A DNA stretch of 64,000 nucleotides from Chitinimonas koreensis (GCF_014353015.1 NZ_CP060704.1:4055001-4119000); one strand, 5' to 3'. Shown: positions 24,188 through 33,341, counted from the first letter of the stretch. Notes: generated by a model from the sequence alone, not told the origin. Program-made: numbers and translations.

Positions 24188-25006
24188 TCAATACGCCACC
24201 GCCACCGGATCGAGGCTGCGCCACAGATACCAGGTCGCCACCGAACGCCACGGCCGCCACAGCCGGTCGGCCAACGCGTGCATCGCCGCCGCGTTTGGCC
24301 GCTGGCCGTCGAAATACAGCTGCGCCATCGCCTTCTGCACGCCGATGTCGTCGACCGGCAGCACGTCGGGCCGCTGCAGGTGGAAGATCAGGAACATCTC
24401 GGCGGTCCAGCGGCCGATGCCCTTGACCGCCACCAGCTCCGCCGTCACCGCCGCGTCGTCGAGCCGGTGCCAGTGGCCCGGATCGAAGCGGCCGTCGAGC
24501 GCGCGCACCGCCAGGTCCTGCAGGTAGGCGATCTTCGGCCGCGACAGGCCGACGCCGCGCAAGGCCTCGAAATCCGCCGCGGCCAGGGGCGCAGCCGCCA
24601 CGCCGCCGAGCAGCGTCTCGAAGCGCGCCCAGATCGCGTCGGCCGCCTTCACCGAAATCTGCTGGCTGACGATCGCGCGCGCCAGCGTGGCGAACGGGTC
24701 GCCCTTCTGCACCAGGCCGCCGTGGCCGAAAGCCTCGACCAGGCCGGCCATCACGGGATCGCGCCCGGCCAACGCGAGGCTGGCCTCGCGCCAGTAGGCG
24801 GGTCGGGCCGCGCTCGACCGATCCAGGTTCGGCGGGGGCGCGGCCGGTTGGTCCGCCTCGAGCGGATTGGCGTTTGCCTGGCCCGTTGCGGATCGATCGA
24901 CTTCGGATCGATCCACTTCAGATCGATCCACTACGGGCGAGTCCGCCTCGGCCGAGGCCGCCGCGGGCCGGCCCGTACCGGCCGAATCCATCACGGGTTC
25001 GCTCAT
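24188..25006 (-). CDS. DNA-3-methyladenine glycosylase II family (AlkA-like) with a repeat-bearing N-terminal extension
   Basis: This 272-residue base-excision repair glycosylase removes alkylated purines. The HhH-GPD core is clear: AIVSQQISVKAADAIWARFE, the helix-hairpin-helix VKGIGRWTAEMFLIF, and the catalytic Asp region LPVDDIGVQKA. The catalytic domain starts only at about residue 70 (AYWREASLALAGRD). Before it lies a low-complexity acidic leader with three 5-residue repeats (VDRS units) encoded by three 15-base DNA repeats at 24891-24935. The ATG at 25006 has GAGG seven bases upstream, so the leader is probably translated. pmbA ends 25 bases upstream on the same strand, suggesting co-transcription. 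Confidence 0.87.
   Translation of the reverse strand: MSEPVMDSAGTGRPAAASAEADSPVVDRSEVDRSEVDRSATGQANANPLEADQPAAPPPNLDRSSAARPAYWREASLALAGRDPVMAGLVEAFGHGGLVQKGDPFATLARAIVSQQISVKAADAIWARFETLLGGVAAAPLAAADFEALRGVGLSRPKIAYLQDLAVRALDGRFDPGHWHRLDDAAVTAELVAVKGIGRWTAEMFLIFHLQRPDVLPVDDIGVQKAMAQLYFDGQRPNAAAMHALADRLWRPWRSVATWYLWRSLDPVAVAY
24891..24935. repeat. three tandem 15-base repeats within the alkA leader
   Basis: Three consecutive 15-mers begin GATCGATC (24891, 24906, 24921) and differ at one to three positions. They encode the VDRS repeats of the AlkA N-terminus and are in multiples of three bases, so copy-number change would keep the frame. Confidence 0.85.
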
Positions 25007-25031
25007 CGCGGCGCCTCGGGCGTCACGAGCC

Positions 25032-26381
25032 TCACGCGCCGGCCACCGTCATCTTCTCCAGCAGGATCGAGCCGACGCGCTTGCTGCCGCGCGTCTCGAC
25101 GTCGCTGCCGATCGCGGCGATGGCGCGGAACATCTCGCGCAGGTTGCCGGCGATGGTGATCTCCTCGACCGGGTGCACGATCACGCCGTTCTCGACCCAG
25201 AAGCCGGCCGCGCCGCGCGAGTAGTCGCCGGTCACGCCGTTGACGCCCTGGCCCAGCAGCTCGGTGACCAAGAGGCCGGTGCCGAGCCGGCGCAGCATGT
25301 CGGCGAAATCGCCGGCGGTCGGCGTCACCAGCAGGTTGTGGCAGCCGCCGGCATTGCCGGTGGTGGCGAGGCCGAGCTTGCGCGCCGAATAGCTGCCGAG
25401 GAACCAGCCGTTGAGCACCCCGCCGCTGACCAGCTCGCGCCGCTCGCAGGCCACGCCCTCGGCGTCGAACACGCTGCTGGCGAGGCCACGCGGCAGGAAC
25501 GGGTCTTCGACGATCTCTACCAGCGGCGAGAACACCTGGCTGCCGAGCGCGTCGAGCAGGAAGCTGGCCTTGCGGTAGAGCGCGCCGCCCGAGGCGGCCG
25601 AGACGTAGTGGCCGATCAGCCCGGCCGCCATGGCCGGATCGAACAGCACCGGGTATTCGCCGGTCTTGAGCCGGCGCGCGCCGAGCCGCGCCAGTGCGCG
25701 TTCGCCGGCGCGGCGGCCGATGGCGGCGGCGTCGCCGAGGTCCTCGGCCGCGCGCGCGGTGCCGTACCAGTAGTCGCGCTGCATCGCCTCGCCGTCCTGG
25801 GCGATCACCGCGCACGACAACGACTGGCGCGAGCTGCGGCTGGGGCCGATGAAGCCGTGCGAGTTGCCGTAGACCGACTGGCCGGCCTGGTTCGACACGG
25901 TGGCGCCCTCGGAATTGGCGATGCGCGCATCGACGCCGCGCGCTGCGGCTTCGCAGCGCAGCGCCAGCTCGATCGCCGCCTCGACCGGCAGATCCCACGG
26001 GTGGTAGAGGTCGAGATCGGGGAACTCGGTGGCCAGCCGGTCGGGGTCGGCCAGGCCGGCCGCCTCGTCCTCGGCGGTGTAGCGGGCGATCGCCAGCGCG
26101 GCGCCGACGGTCTGCTCGAGCGCGGCCGGCGAGAAATCGGAAGTGCTGGCGTGGCCCTTGCGCTGGCCGATGTAGACGGTGACGCCGACGCCCTTGTCGC
26201 GGTTGTATTCGATGGTCTCGACCTCGCCCAGCCGCACGCTGACGTTCTGGCCGCAGCCTTCGGACACTTCGACGTCGCAGGCGGTCGCGCCGCGCGCGCG
26301 GGCATCGGCCAGGGTGCGCTCGACGATGTCGCGCAGCTGGTCGAGCGTATGGGAAAAGCCGGGATCGGTGGATGGGGTCAC
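25032..26381 (-). CDS. pmbA: metalloprotease PmbA (TldE)
   Basis: This is PmbA/TldE, the partner of TldD in a cytoplasmic metalloprotease that processes peptides such as microcin precursors and degrades unfolded peptides. PmbA landmarks are present: VETIEYNRDKGVGVTVYIG, the region GNSHGFIG, KASFLLDALGSQVFS, GNAGGCHNLLV, and the C-terminal GVTGDYSRGAAGFWVENG. A GTG start at 26381 gives 449 residues, close to the 450 of E. coli PmbA. An in-frame ATG at 26501 would add 40 residues that do not look like the family and would leave only 56 bases to the divergent yjgA gene. alkA follows after 25 bases. Confidence 0.9.
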   Translation of the reverse strand: MTPSTDPGFSHTLDQLRDIVERTLADARARGATACDVEVSEGCGQNVSVRLGEVETIEYNRDKGVGVTVYIGQRKGHASTSDFSPAALEQTVGAALAIARYTAEDEAAGLADPDRLATEFPDLDLYHPWDLPVEAAIELALRCEAAARGVDARIANSEGATVSNQAGQSVYGNSHGFIGPSRSSRQSLSCAVIAQDGEAMQRDYWYGTARAAEDLGDAAAIGRRAGERALARLGARRLKTGEYPVLFDPAMAAGLIGHYVSAASGGALYRKASFLLDALGSQVFSPLVEIVEDPFLPRGLASSVFDAEGVACERRELVSGGVLNGWFLGSYSARKLGLATTGNAGGCHNLLVTPTAGDFADMLRRLGTGLLVTELLGQGVNGVTGDYSRGAAGFWVENGVIVHPVEEITIAGNLREMFRAIAAIGSDVETRGSKRVGSILLEKMTVAGA

Positions 26382-26557
26382 GGTGGTCTCGATCGGGATG
26401 GGCGGCCGGGCGGATGCGGTCAGGGCATCGACCGGCCGGTTCAGTATGGACGGCGCGGCGGGCGGCGCACACCCGGAACTTGCGTCCCGGAAGTTGCGCA
26501 TGGCGCCCGGCAGGGTCCGGTATGATAGCGCTCTCGCTCCAGACTACCTCCACAGCC

Positions 26558-27178
26558 ATGCCGCGCAAGTCCCAGTACGACCCCGCTCCCGACGAGACGT
26601 TCGACGACGAGGAAATGGTCGAAGCCCCCAGCAAGAGCCAGCTCAAGCGCGAAATGGACGCGCTGCAGGATCTCGGCGTCGCCCTGATCGACCTCGGCCG
26701 CGACCAGCTCAAGAAGCTCGATCTGCCCGAGAAGCTGCTCACCGCGGTGCTCGACGCCAAGCGCATCACCGCCAACAGCGCGATCAAGCGCCAGCGCCAG
26801 TACATCGGCCGGCTGATGCGCGACATCGACCCCGCGCCGATCCAGGCCTACCTCGCCCACCTGCGCGGCGACAACGACCGCCAGACCGCCTGGCTGCACC
26901 GCATCGAACGCACCCGCGAGGAATTGCTGGCCGACGACCAGGCCGTCGCCCGGCTGATCGACGAACACCCGGGCATCGACATCCAGCAGCTGCGCCAGAT
27001 GGTGCGCAATGCGCGCGCCGAACGCGCGGCGCAGAAGCCGCCCAAGTCCTACCGCCTGCTGTTCCAGTTCCTCAAGACGCTCTACCCCGAACCGGCGCTG
27101 GTGCCGTCGGCCGAGGAAGACGAGGCCGGCGAAGACGATGAGGACGGCGACGAGTGGGACGAGGAGGACCGGGCATGA
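26558..27178 (+). CDS. yjgA: DUF615 family protein YjgA (ribosome-associated)
   Basis: This 206-residue cytoplasmic protein of the YjgA/DUF615 family is known from E. coli to associate with the large ribosomal subunit during assembly. The family core is visible: SKSQLKREMDALQDLG, LGRDQLKKLDLPEKL, RITANSAIKRQRQYIGRLMR, and PKSYRLLFQFLK near the end, followed by a strongly acidic tail. The ATG at 26558 begins the family-like MPRKSQYD; earlier in-frame starts encode unrelated sequence. It is divergent from pmbA, a conserved pairing in proteobacteria, and its stop overlaps the start of mogA (ATGA), so the two are translationally coupled. Confidence 0.92.
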   Translation: MPRKSQYDPAPDETFDDEEMVEAPSKSQLKREMDALQDLGVALIDLGRDQLKKLDLPEKLLTAVLDAKRITANSAIKRQRQYIGRLMRDIDPAPIQAYLAHLRGDNDRQTAWLHRIERTREELLADDQAVARLIDEHPGIDIQQLRQMVRNARAERAAQKPPKSYRLLFQFLKTLYPEPALVPSAEEDEAGEDDEDGDEWDEEDRA

Positions 27179-27747
27179 GCACGCTCCTGCGCATCGGCCT
27201 GGTGTCGATCAGCGACCGCGCCTCCGCCGGCGTCTACGAGGATCGCGGCCTGCCGGCGCTGAAGGACTGGCTGGCCGCCGCGCTGGCCACGCCGTTCGAG
27301 CTGTGCGAGCGGCTGATCCCCGACGAGCAGCCGCTGATCGAGGCGACGCTGAAGGCGCTGGTCGACGACGAAGGCTGCGGCCTGGTGCTGACCACCGGCG
27401 GCACCGGCCCGGCGCCGCGCGACGTGACGCCGGAAGCCACGCTGGCGGTGGCCGACCGGCTGATGCCGGGCTTCGGCGAGCAGATGCGGCAGATCGGCCT
27501 GCAGTTCGTGCCGACCGCCCTGCTGTCGCGCCAGGTCGGGGTGATCCGCGGCCGCGCGCTGATCCTCAACCTGCCGGGCCAGCCCAAGTCGATCAAGGAA
27601 ACGCTCGAAGGCCTGCGCGCCGATGACGGCAGCGTGCGGGTGCCCGGCATCTTCGCCGCCGTGCCCTACTGCCTCGACCTGATCGGCGCGGCGCGCATCG
27701 AGACGCACGAGGCCGTGGTCAAGGCCTTCCGCCCCAAGAGCAAATAA
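27175..27747 (+). CDS. mogA: molybdopterin adenylyltransferase MogA
   Basis: This 190-residue enzyme activates molybdopterin by adenylylation before molybdenum insertion. It has the MoCF fold signatures: IGLVSISDRASAGVYEDRG near the N-terminus, then LVLTTGGTGPAPRDVTPEAT (the substrate-binding loop), and ALILNLPGQPKSIKETL. The start overlaps the yjgA stop. A palindrome (ACCGGATC/GATCCGGT, 27749-27764) follows the stop codon. No other molybdenum cofactor gene is in the window. Confidence 0.93.
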   Translation: MSTLLRIGLVSISDRASAGVYEDRGLPALKDWLAAALATPFELCERLIPDEQPLIEATLKALVDDEGCGLVLTTGGTGPAPRDVTPEATLAVADRLMPGFGEQMRQIGLQFVPTALLSRQVGVIRGRALILNLPGQPKSIKETLEGLRADDGSVRVPGIFAAVPYCLDLIGAARIETHEAVVKAFRPKSK

Positions 27748-27807
27748 GACCGGATCGATCCGGTTCCGACCCGGAACGCGATCCGCAATATGCAAGGAGC
27801 CTTCAAA

Positions 27808-28242
27808 TTGAGCAATCAGGATCAAGGCTGGTTCGCCCGCATGCTGAGCGCCTTCTCTGGCCTGTTCAGCGCCCGCGGCAAAGGCGCGGGCCAGCGCCAG
27901 GGCCATGCCCAGCCGAGCCGCAACATCCGCCGCATCGCTGGCCACTGGCCGGTGTGGGTCGAGTTCAGCAAGTCGACGCGCGAGGCCCACGAACTCAGGC
28001 ACGATTCGGCCGTCTCGCTGCGCTTCGCGGCGTCGGAGGCCGGCCTGCTGCGCTCGCTCAAGATCACCACCCGCGAATTCAACGGCGTGTACGTGGCCGA
28101 AAAGAAGCAGGCGCTGGTCCAGGTGCCCGAGCGGCTGGTCGAGGAAGTGATGCGCAATCCGAACGAGCCGGTCTACGTCGAGGGCTTCGTCGACGGCGAG
28201 ACGCTGGGCGTGCGGCGCTTCGGGATTCCGCTGTCGTTCTAG
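27808..28242 (+). CDS. hypothetical protein
   Basis: This 144-residue protein was not recognised. It has a short hydrophobic/amphipathic N-terminus (GWFARMLSAFSGLFSA), a basic linker and a compact C-terminal region (about residues 45-144) beginning HWPVWVEFSKSTREAHELRH and ending GFVDGETLGVRRFGIPLSF. A TTG start at 27808 is preferred because AAGGAG lies eight bases before it. The ATG at 27790 has no such site upstream and would put that ribosome binding site inside the gene. It follows mogA by 60 bases and is followed by a repetitive non-coding stretch. Confidence 0.65.
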   Translation: MSNQDQGWFARMLSAFSGLFSARGKGAGQRQGHAQPSRNIRRIAGHWPVWVEFSKSTREAHELRHDSAVSLRFAASEAGLLRSLKITTREFNGVYVAEKKQALVQVPERLVEEVMRNPNEPVYVEGFVDGETLGVRRFGIPLSF

Positions 28243-28612
28243 GAAGTGAGGGGTAAGGCGCGAGGGGTGAGGTGTAAGCCCATCCTTCTCCCAGCCCCCT
28301 TGACGGGGGAGGCGCCGCGTCGCGACAGCCCCATCGCCTGCGATCGTTCAGCCAATCACAATCTGCTCCCTCCCCTTCAAGGGGAGGGTTGGGGTGGGGT
28401 CTACACCTCTCGCCTCACACCTCTCGCCTCACACCTCACACCTCACGCCTCACTCCTCGCGTCGCCTCCAACCATTCATCCCGCCCAGCGACAGCCCGTC
28501 GCAGCAGCCCGCCGCCCTCGCGGCCGGACGCGCTAATATCCCGCGCTTCGAACCAAGCTGCGCGTGCGCCGGTCCATCCGACTATCGGCGCCGAAATCCT
28601 GGAGCCCTCCGC
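28243..28612. repeat. repetitive non-coding region upstream of the tricorn gene
   Basis: This starts with GAGGGGT/GGTGAGGTG words (28248-28275) and ends with a run of near-tandem units built on CCTCACACCT and CTCTCGCCT (about 28408-28460). The two blocks are partly inverted with respect to each other. Between them lie hairpin-forming words (CCCCCTTGACGGGGG and CCCTCCCCTTCAAGGGGAGGG) of the type seen in dispersed intergenic repeats. GGAG at 28601-28604 is the ribosome binding site of the next gene. No gene is seen. Confidence 0.6.
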
Positions 28613-31600
28613 ATGAAACCGTCCCGCCTCGCCGTCGGCCTGGCCGGCCTGTTCGCCGTCACCTGCGTCCATGCCGCCCCAGCCAACTATCTCCGCTTCC
28701 CCGGCATCGGCCGCGACCAGGTGGTATTCACCGCCGAGGGCGACCTGTGGGCCGTGCCGAACACCGGCGGCGAAGCGCGCCGGCTGACCAGCCATCCCGC
28801 CGAAGAAAGCCGCGCCGCAGTCTCGCCCGACGGCCGCTGGGTCGCCTTCTCGGCCGCCTACGAAGGTCCGCTCGAGGTCTACGTGATGCCGCTGGCCGGC
28901 GGCCTGCCCAAGCGCGTCAGCTTCGACAACAACCGCGCCCAGGTGCTCGGCTGGAGCCCGCAGGGCGAGGTGCTGTACAGCGCCCAGCACACCAGCGGCC
29001 CGGCCTCGCAGCGCATGGTCGCGGCGGTGCAGCCGCAGACGCTGGCGCGCCGGGTGTTCCCGCTGGCCGACGCCAACGACGCGGTGCTGGACGAGCGCGG
29101 CGAATGGCTCTACTTCACCCGCTTCGGCCTCGCCACCACCGGCGACAACGCGCGCGGCTACCGCGGCGGCGCGCAGTCGCAGCTGTGGCGCTACAACCTC
29201 AGGACCGGCGCCGAGGCCGAGCGCATCGGCCCGCGCGATGCCAACCCGCGCCGGCCGATGTGGTGGAACGGCCGGCTGATCGTGATCAGCGATCGCGACG
29301 GCCAGGACAATCTGTGGAGCCTCGCCGCCGACGGCAGCGACGCGCGCCAGCTCACCCGCCACGCCGAATTCGGCGTGCGCGCCGCCTCGCAGGCCAACGG
29401 CAAGGTGGCCTACCAGCTCGGCGCCGACCTGCGGGTGTTCGATCTGGCCGGCAACAGCGACGCGCCGCTCGATGTCGCGCTGGTGTCGGACTTCGACCAG
29501 CAGCGCAACCGCTGGATCGAGCGGCCGCTGCGCTATCTGAGCTCCGCCCGGCTCGGCGCCGACGGCGAGCGCGTGGCGCTGACCATCCGCGGCCGCGCCG
29601 TGCTGGCCGGCAGCGGCCCGCTGCGCCGGGTCGACATCGACCAGCCGGCCGGCAGCCGGCTGCGCAATGCGGTGCCGAGCAGCGACGGCAAGTGGGTCTA
29701 CGCGATCAGCGACCAGAGCGGCGAGCAGGAGATCTGGCGCTATCCGGCCGACGGCGGCGGCAACGCCAAGCAGCTGACCCAGGACGGCGCCATCCACCGC
29801 TGGAAGCTCTACCCCTCGCCCGACGGCAAGTGGCTGGCGCACGATGACAAGCGCGGCCGGCTGTGGCTGCTCGAGCTGGCCAGCGGCCGCAACACACTGA
29901 TCGACGACGGCAGCCAGTTCGGCAACGAGGAATACGCCCAGGTCGCCTGGTCGGCCGACAGCCGCGCCATCGCGCTGGTGCGGCAGAACAGCGTGCGCCA
30001 GCTGAGCCAGATCGGCCTCTATTCGCTCGAGCGCAAGCGCACCGACTGGCTGACCAGCGACAAGTACGACTCGGCCTACCCGGCCTTCAGCCCGGACGGC
30101 AAGTGGCTGTACTTCCTGTCCGACCGCAGCTTCCAGCTCGCCAACCGCTCGCCCTGGGGCGACCGCAACACCGGCCCCTACCTGGCCGACCGCACCAAGA
30201 TCTACGCGCTGGCGCTGCAGGCCGGCGCGCGCTTCCCGTTCCAGCCCAAGGACGAGCTGCAGCGCGGCAAGGCCGGCGCCGACAAGGACGACGACGGCGA
30301 CGGCAAGGACGAGGCCCGCGGCAAGGACGACAAGCCCGCCGACGACAAGGACAAGAAGGACGCCAAGCCGCGGCTGCCGGCGATCGCCTGGGAAGGCCTG
30401 GCCGACCGGCTGTACGAGGTGCCGCTGCAGGCCGGCAACTACCGCGAGCTGCAGACCGACGGCAAGCGGCTGTACTACCTCGAGAGCGACAGCCCGTCCG
30501 ACAGCGCCAAGGCGGCGCTCAAGAGCCTGGCGATCGACAACGAGTCGCCCAAGCCCGAGACCTTCGCGCTCGACGTGGCCGAATTCGCGCTGGCGCAGAA
30601 GGCCAAGAAGCTGTTCTTCCGCAAGGCCGGCGAAGGCGCCGAGATGTATATCGTCGAGGCCGCCGCCAAGACGCCGAGCGACCTGACCAAGGCCGCGGTG
30701 CGCATGCGCGACTGGACGCTGCAGGTCAATCCGCGCGCCGAATGGCGGCAGATCTTCGGCGACGCCTGGCGCATGCACCGCGACTTCTTCTTCGACCGCA
30801 CGCTGCGCGGCGTCGACTGGGCCGCGGTGCGGCGCAAGTACGCGCCGCTGGTCGAGCGGGTGAACGACCGCAGCGAGCTCGACGACGTGCTCGGCCAGAT
30901 GATCGGCGAGCTCGGCGCGCTGCATTCGCAGATCGGCGCCGGCGACGTGCGGGTGAGCCGCGACGCCGCCCAGCCGGCCGGCCTCGGCGCCCAGCTCGAG
31001 CGCGTCGACGGCGGCTGGAAGGTGGTCCACATCTACCGCACCGAGCGCGAGCTGCCGAACGAGCGCGCGCCGCTGGACATGCCCGGCGTCGACGTCGACG
31101 AGGGCGACGTCATCACCGCGGTGAACGGCCGCGCCAGCGCCGAGGTGCGCGATTTCTCCGACCTGCTGCGCAACCAGGCCGGCCAGCAGGTGCTGCTCGA
31201 GGTGAAGCGCGGCAAGGCGGCGGCGCACCGCACCGTGGTGGTGCCGGTCGATGCCCGGACACAGCAGGCGCTGCGCTACACCGACTGGGAGCAGACGCGC
31301 AAGGAAGCGGTCGAGCAGGCCGGCGGCGGCAAGCTCGGCTACCTGCACCTGCGCGCGATGGGGCCGGCCGACATGGCGGCCTTCGTGCGCGAGTTCTACG
31401 GCCAGTACGACCGCGACGGCCTGATCATCGACGTGCGCCGCAACAACGGCGGCAGCATCGACAGCTGGGTGATCGAGAAGCTGCTGCGGCGGCCATGGGC
31501 CTACTGGGCCGGCCCGACCGCGCTGCCGGCGCAGAACATGCAGCAGGCCTTCCGCGGCCACCTGGTGGTGCTGACCGACGCGCTGACCTACTCCGACGGC

Positions 31601-31951
31601 GAGACCTTCGCCGCCGGCGTCAAGGCGCTCAAGCTCGGCCCAGTCATCGGCAACCGCACCGCCGGCGCCGGCGTCTGGCTGTCGGACCGCAACGATCTGG
31701 TCGACGACGGCCTGGCCCGGGTGGCCGAGAGCCCGCAGTACGGCATCGACGGCAGCTGGCTGGTCGAGGGCATCGGCGTGGCGCCCGACGTCGAGGTCGA
31801 CAACCCGCCGGTCGCCACCTTCAAGGGCGAGGACCGCCAGCTCGAGGCCGCGATCGGCTATCTGCAGAAGAAGCTGCAGCAGGCGCCGGTGCCGCCCTTG
31901 AAGCCGCGCCCCATCCCCCCGCTGCATCCGCCCGTGCAGCAGCAGCCGTGA
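28613..31951 (+). CDS. tricorn-type protease (S41 family), exported
   Basis: This 1112-residue protein has a signal peptide (about 1-21), followed by WD/TolB-like beta-propeller repeats in which DG(R/K)W and SDRxF words recur, such as AVSPDGRWVAFSA and AFSPDGKWLYFLSDRSF. A Lys/Asp-rich insert lies near residues 550-590. The C-terminal part holds a tricorn C1 region, a PDZ domain (about DVDEGDVITAVNGRASAEVR) and the S41-like catalytic domain. The serine region TYSDGETFAAGVKAL, the His-containing LGALHSQIGAGDV and the NNGGSIDSW segment fit tricorn proteases, which degrade peptides. Periplasmic location is inferred. The stop overlaps the next gene (GTGA). Confidence 0.87.
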   Translation: MKPSRLAVGLAGLFAVTCVHAAPANYLRFPGIGRDQVVFTAEGDLWAVPNTGGEARRLTSHPAEESRAAVSPDGRWVAFSAAYEGPLEVYVMPLAGGLPKRVSFDNNRAQVLGWSPQGEVLYSAQHTSGPASQRMVAAVQPQTLARRVFPLADANDAVLDERGEWLYFTRFGLATTGDNARGYRGGAQSQLWRYNLRTGAEAERIGPRDANPRRPMWWNGRLIVISDRDGQDNLWSLAADGSDARQLTRHAEFGVRAASQANGKVAYQLGADLRVFDLAGNSDAPLDVALVSDFDQQRNRWIERPLRYLSSARLGADGERVALTIRGRAVLAGSGPLRRVDIDQPAGSRLRNAVPSSDGKWVYAISDQSGEQEIWRYPADGGGNAKQLTQDGAIHRWKLYPSPDGKWLAHDDKRGRLWLLELASGRNTLIDDGSQFGNEEYAQVAWSADSRAIALVRQNSVRQLSQIGLYSLERKRTDWLTSDKYDSAYPAFSPDGKWLYFLSDRSFQLANRSPWGDRNTGPYLADRTKIYALALQAGARFPFQPKDELQRGKAGADKDDDGDGKDEARGKDDKPADDKDKKDAKPRLPAIAWEGLADRLYEVPLQAGNYRELQTDGKRLYYLESDSPSDSAKAALKSLAIDNESPKPETFALDVAEFALAQKAKKLFFRKAGEGAEMYIVEAAAKTPSDLTKAAVRMRDWTLQVNPRAEWRQIFGDAWRMHRDFFFDRTLRGVDWAAVRRKYAPLVERVNDRSELDDVLGQMIGELGALHSQIGAGDVRVSRDAAQPAGLGAQLERVDGGWKVVHIYRTERELPNERAPLDMPGVDVDEGDVITAVNGRASAEVRDFSDLLRNQAGQQVLLEVKRGKAAAHRTVVVPVDARTQQALRYTDWEQTRKEAVEQAGGGKLGYLHLRAMGPADMAAFVREFYGQYDRDGLIIDVRRNNGGSIDSWVIEKLLRRPWAYWAGPTALPAQNMQQAFRGHLVVLTDALTYSDGETFAAGVKALKLGPVIGNRTAGAGVWLSDRNDLVDDGLARVAESPQYGIDGSWLVEGIGVAPDVEVDNPPVATFKGEDRQLEAAIGYLQKKLQQAPVPPLKPRPIPPLHPPVQQQP

Positions 31952-32727
31952 CCGCGCCGGCGGACCCGTCGCTGGCCGGCCGGCTGGCCCTGGTGGTCGG
32001 CGGCAGCTCCGGCATCGGCCTGGCCAGCGCCCGCCGGCTCGGCCAGGCCGGCGCCAGGCTGGTGATCGCCGGCCGCGACGCTGCGCGCGGCGAGGCGGCG
32101 CGGGCCGAGCTGGCCGCGGCCGGGTTTACCGCGGAATTCGAGCCGGTCGACGTGGCCGAGGCGGACAGCGTGGCCGGCCTGTTCGAGCGGCTGACCCGCC
32201 GCCACGGTCCGCTATCCATCGCGGTCAACAGCGCCGCGGCGTCCTTCCGCCCGGCGCGGATCGACGCATTCGACCTCGACGAAGCCGACGCCGTGCTCGA
32301 TTGCGACCTGCGCGGCATCTTCCTGCTGCTGCGCGGCGAGACCGCCGCGATGGCCGGCGGCGGCGCCATCGTCAACATCGCCTCGACCAACGGCCTGGCC
32401 GGCACGCCGCAGGCGGCGATCTACGCCGCCGCCAAGGCCGGCGTGATCAACCTGACGCGCTCGGCGGCGCTCGAATGGATCGTCGCGGGCATCCGCATCA
32501 ACGCGGTCTGCCCCGGCGCAGTGATCACACCGCGCCGGGCGAACCGGCTGGCCGGGCTCGACGAAGCCGGCCGCGCCGCTGCCATGGCGGCCACGGCGGC
32601 GCACATCCCGATCGGCCGACTGGCCGAGGCCGAGGAGATCGCCGAAGCCGTCTGCTGGCTGTGCAGCGACGCCTCGCGCTACGTGGTCGGCCACAGCCTG
32701 GTGGTCGATGGCGGGCTGTCCGCATGA
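31948..32727 (+). CDS. short-chain dehydrogenase/reductase
   Basis: This 259-residue SDR has all classical motifs: GGSSGIGLASA for NAD(P) binding near residue 18, NSAAASF in place of the NNAG motif, the catalytic Ser (NIASTNGLAG), and YAAAKAG as the YxxxK pair. The C-terminus PIGRLAEAEEIAEAVCWLCS and VVGHSLVVDGG is standard for the family. The GTG start at 31948 overlaps the tricorn stop codon, so it is almost certainly translated with that gene. The substrate is unknown; coupling of a reductase to a tricorn protease is unexplained. Confidence 0.88.
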   Translation: MTAPADPSLAGRLALVVGGSSGIGLASARRLGQAGARLVIAGRDAARGEAARAELAAAGFTAEFEPVDVAEADSVAGLFERLTRRHGPLSIAVNSAAASFRPARIDAFDLDEADAVLDCDLRGIFLLLRGETAAMAGGGAIVNIASTNGLAGTPQAAIYAAAKAGVINLTRSAALEWIVAGIRINAVCPGAVITPRRANRLAGLDEAGRAAAMAATAAHIPIGRLAEAEEIAEAVCWLCSDASRYVVGHSLVVDGGLSA

Positions 32728-32762
32728 GATGATGGCGGCCCACCCGACCGGGAACCGCCGCC

Positions 32763-33341
32763 ATGACCGAACCCTGCCGCTGCAGCTGGGCCAATCCGAA
32801 GAATCCGCGCTACCTCGCCTACCACGACGAGGAATGGGGCGTGCCCTGCCACGACGAGACCACGCTGTTCGAGATGCTCAACCTCGAAGGCGCACAGGCC
32901 GGCCTGAGCTGGGAGACCATCCTCAACAAGCGCGAGCACTACCGCGCCGTGTTCGACGGCTGGGACGCCGGCGCGATCGCCCGCTACGACGAGGCCAAGG
33001 TGGCCGCGCTGCTGGCCGACCCCGGCATCGTGCGCAACCGGCTCAAGGTGGCTGCCACCATCGGCAACGCCCAGGCCTATCTGCGCCTGCGCGAGTCCGG
33101 CGGGACGCTCGACGGCTGGCTGTGGCGCTACGTCGACGGCCGGCCGATCCAGCGCAGCGGCGCCGAGCCGGTGCCGGCGCGCACCGAGCTGTCGGACCGG
33201 ATCTCGAAGGACCTGGCCAAGCAGGGCTTCAAGTTCGTCGGTTCCACCATCGTCTACGCCTACCTGCAGTCGATGGGCCTGGTCAACGACCACGCGCCCG
33301 ACTGCTTCCGCCATGCCCAAGTGAAGGAACTCGCCCGATGA
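32763..33341 (+). CDS. tag: DNA-3-methyladenine glycosylase I (Tag)
   Basis: This 192-residue repair enzyme excises 3-methyladenine. The zinc site of Tag is visible: Cys near the N-terminus (CRCSWAN), His in YHDEEWG, and His/Cys in NDHAPDCFRH at the end. Other Tag motifs are FEMLNLEGAQAGLSWETIL, KREHYRAVF and STIVYAYLQSMGLVNDH. The stop overlaps the start of the carboxylesterase gene (ATGA). Its distance from alkA (8 kb away) and different family show that the window carries both constitutive-type and AlkA-type alkyl-purine glycosylases. Confidence 0.95.
   Translation: MTEPCRCSWANPKNPRYLAYHDEEWGVPCHDETTLFEMLNLEGAQAGLSWETILNKREHYRAVFDGWDAGAIARYDEAKVAALLADPGIVRNRLKVAATIGNAQAYLRLRESGGTLDGWLWRYVDGRPIQRSGAEPVPARTELSDRISKDLAKQGFKFVGSTIVYAYLQSMGLVNDHAPDCFRHAQVKELAR

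Noticed and set aside
26381..26501. Extra 40 N-terminal residues of PmbA from an ATG at 26501
   Set aside because: The added residues do not resemble the family, and the GTG at 26381 gives almost exactly the usual PmbA length. The longer start remains possible.
28400..28460. Possible CRISPR-like array of CCTCACACCT units
   Set aside because: The units are only about 10 bases long, with no spacers of uniform length and no cas genes nearby, so it is a simple tandem repeat.
28436..31927. Long minus-strand frame across the tricorn gene
   Set aside because: It is an antisense artefact of GC-rich codon usage; the plus strand carries the signal peptide, propeller repeats and catalytic motifs.
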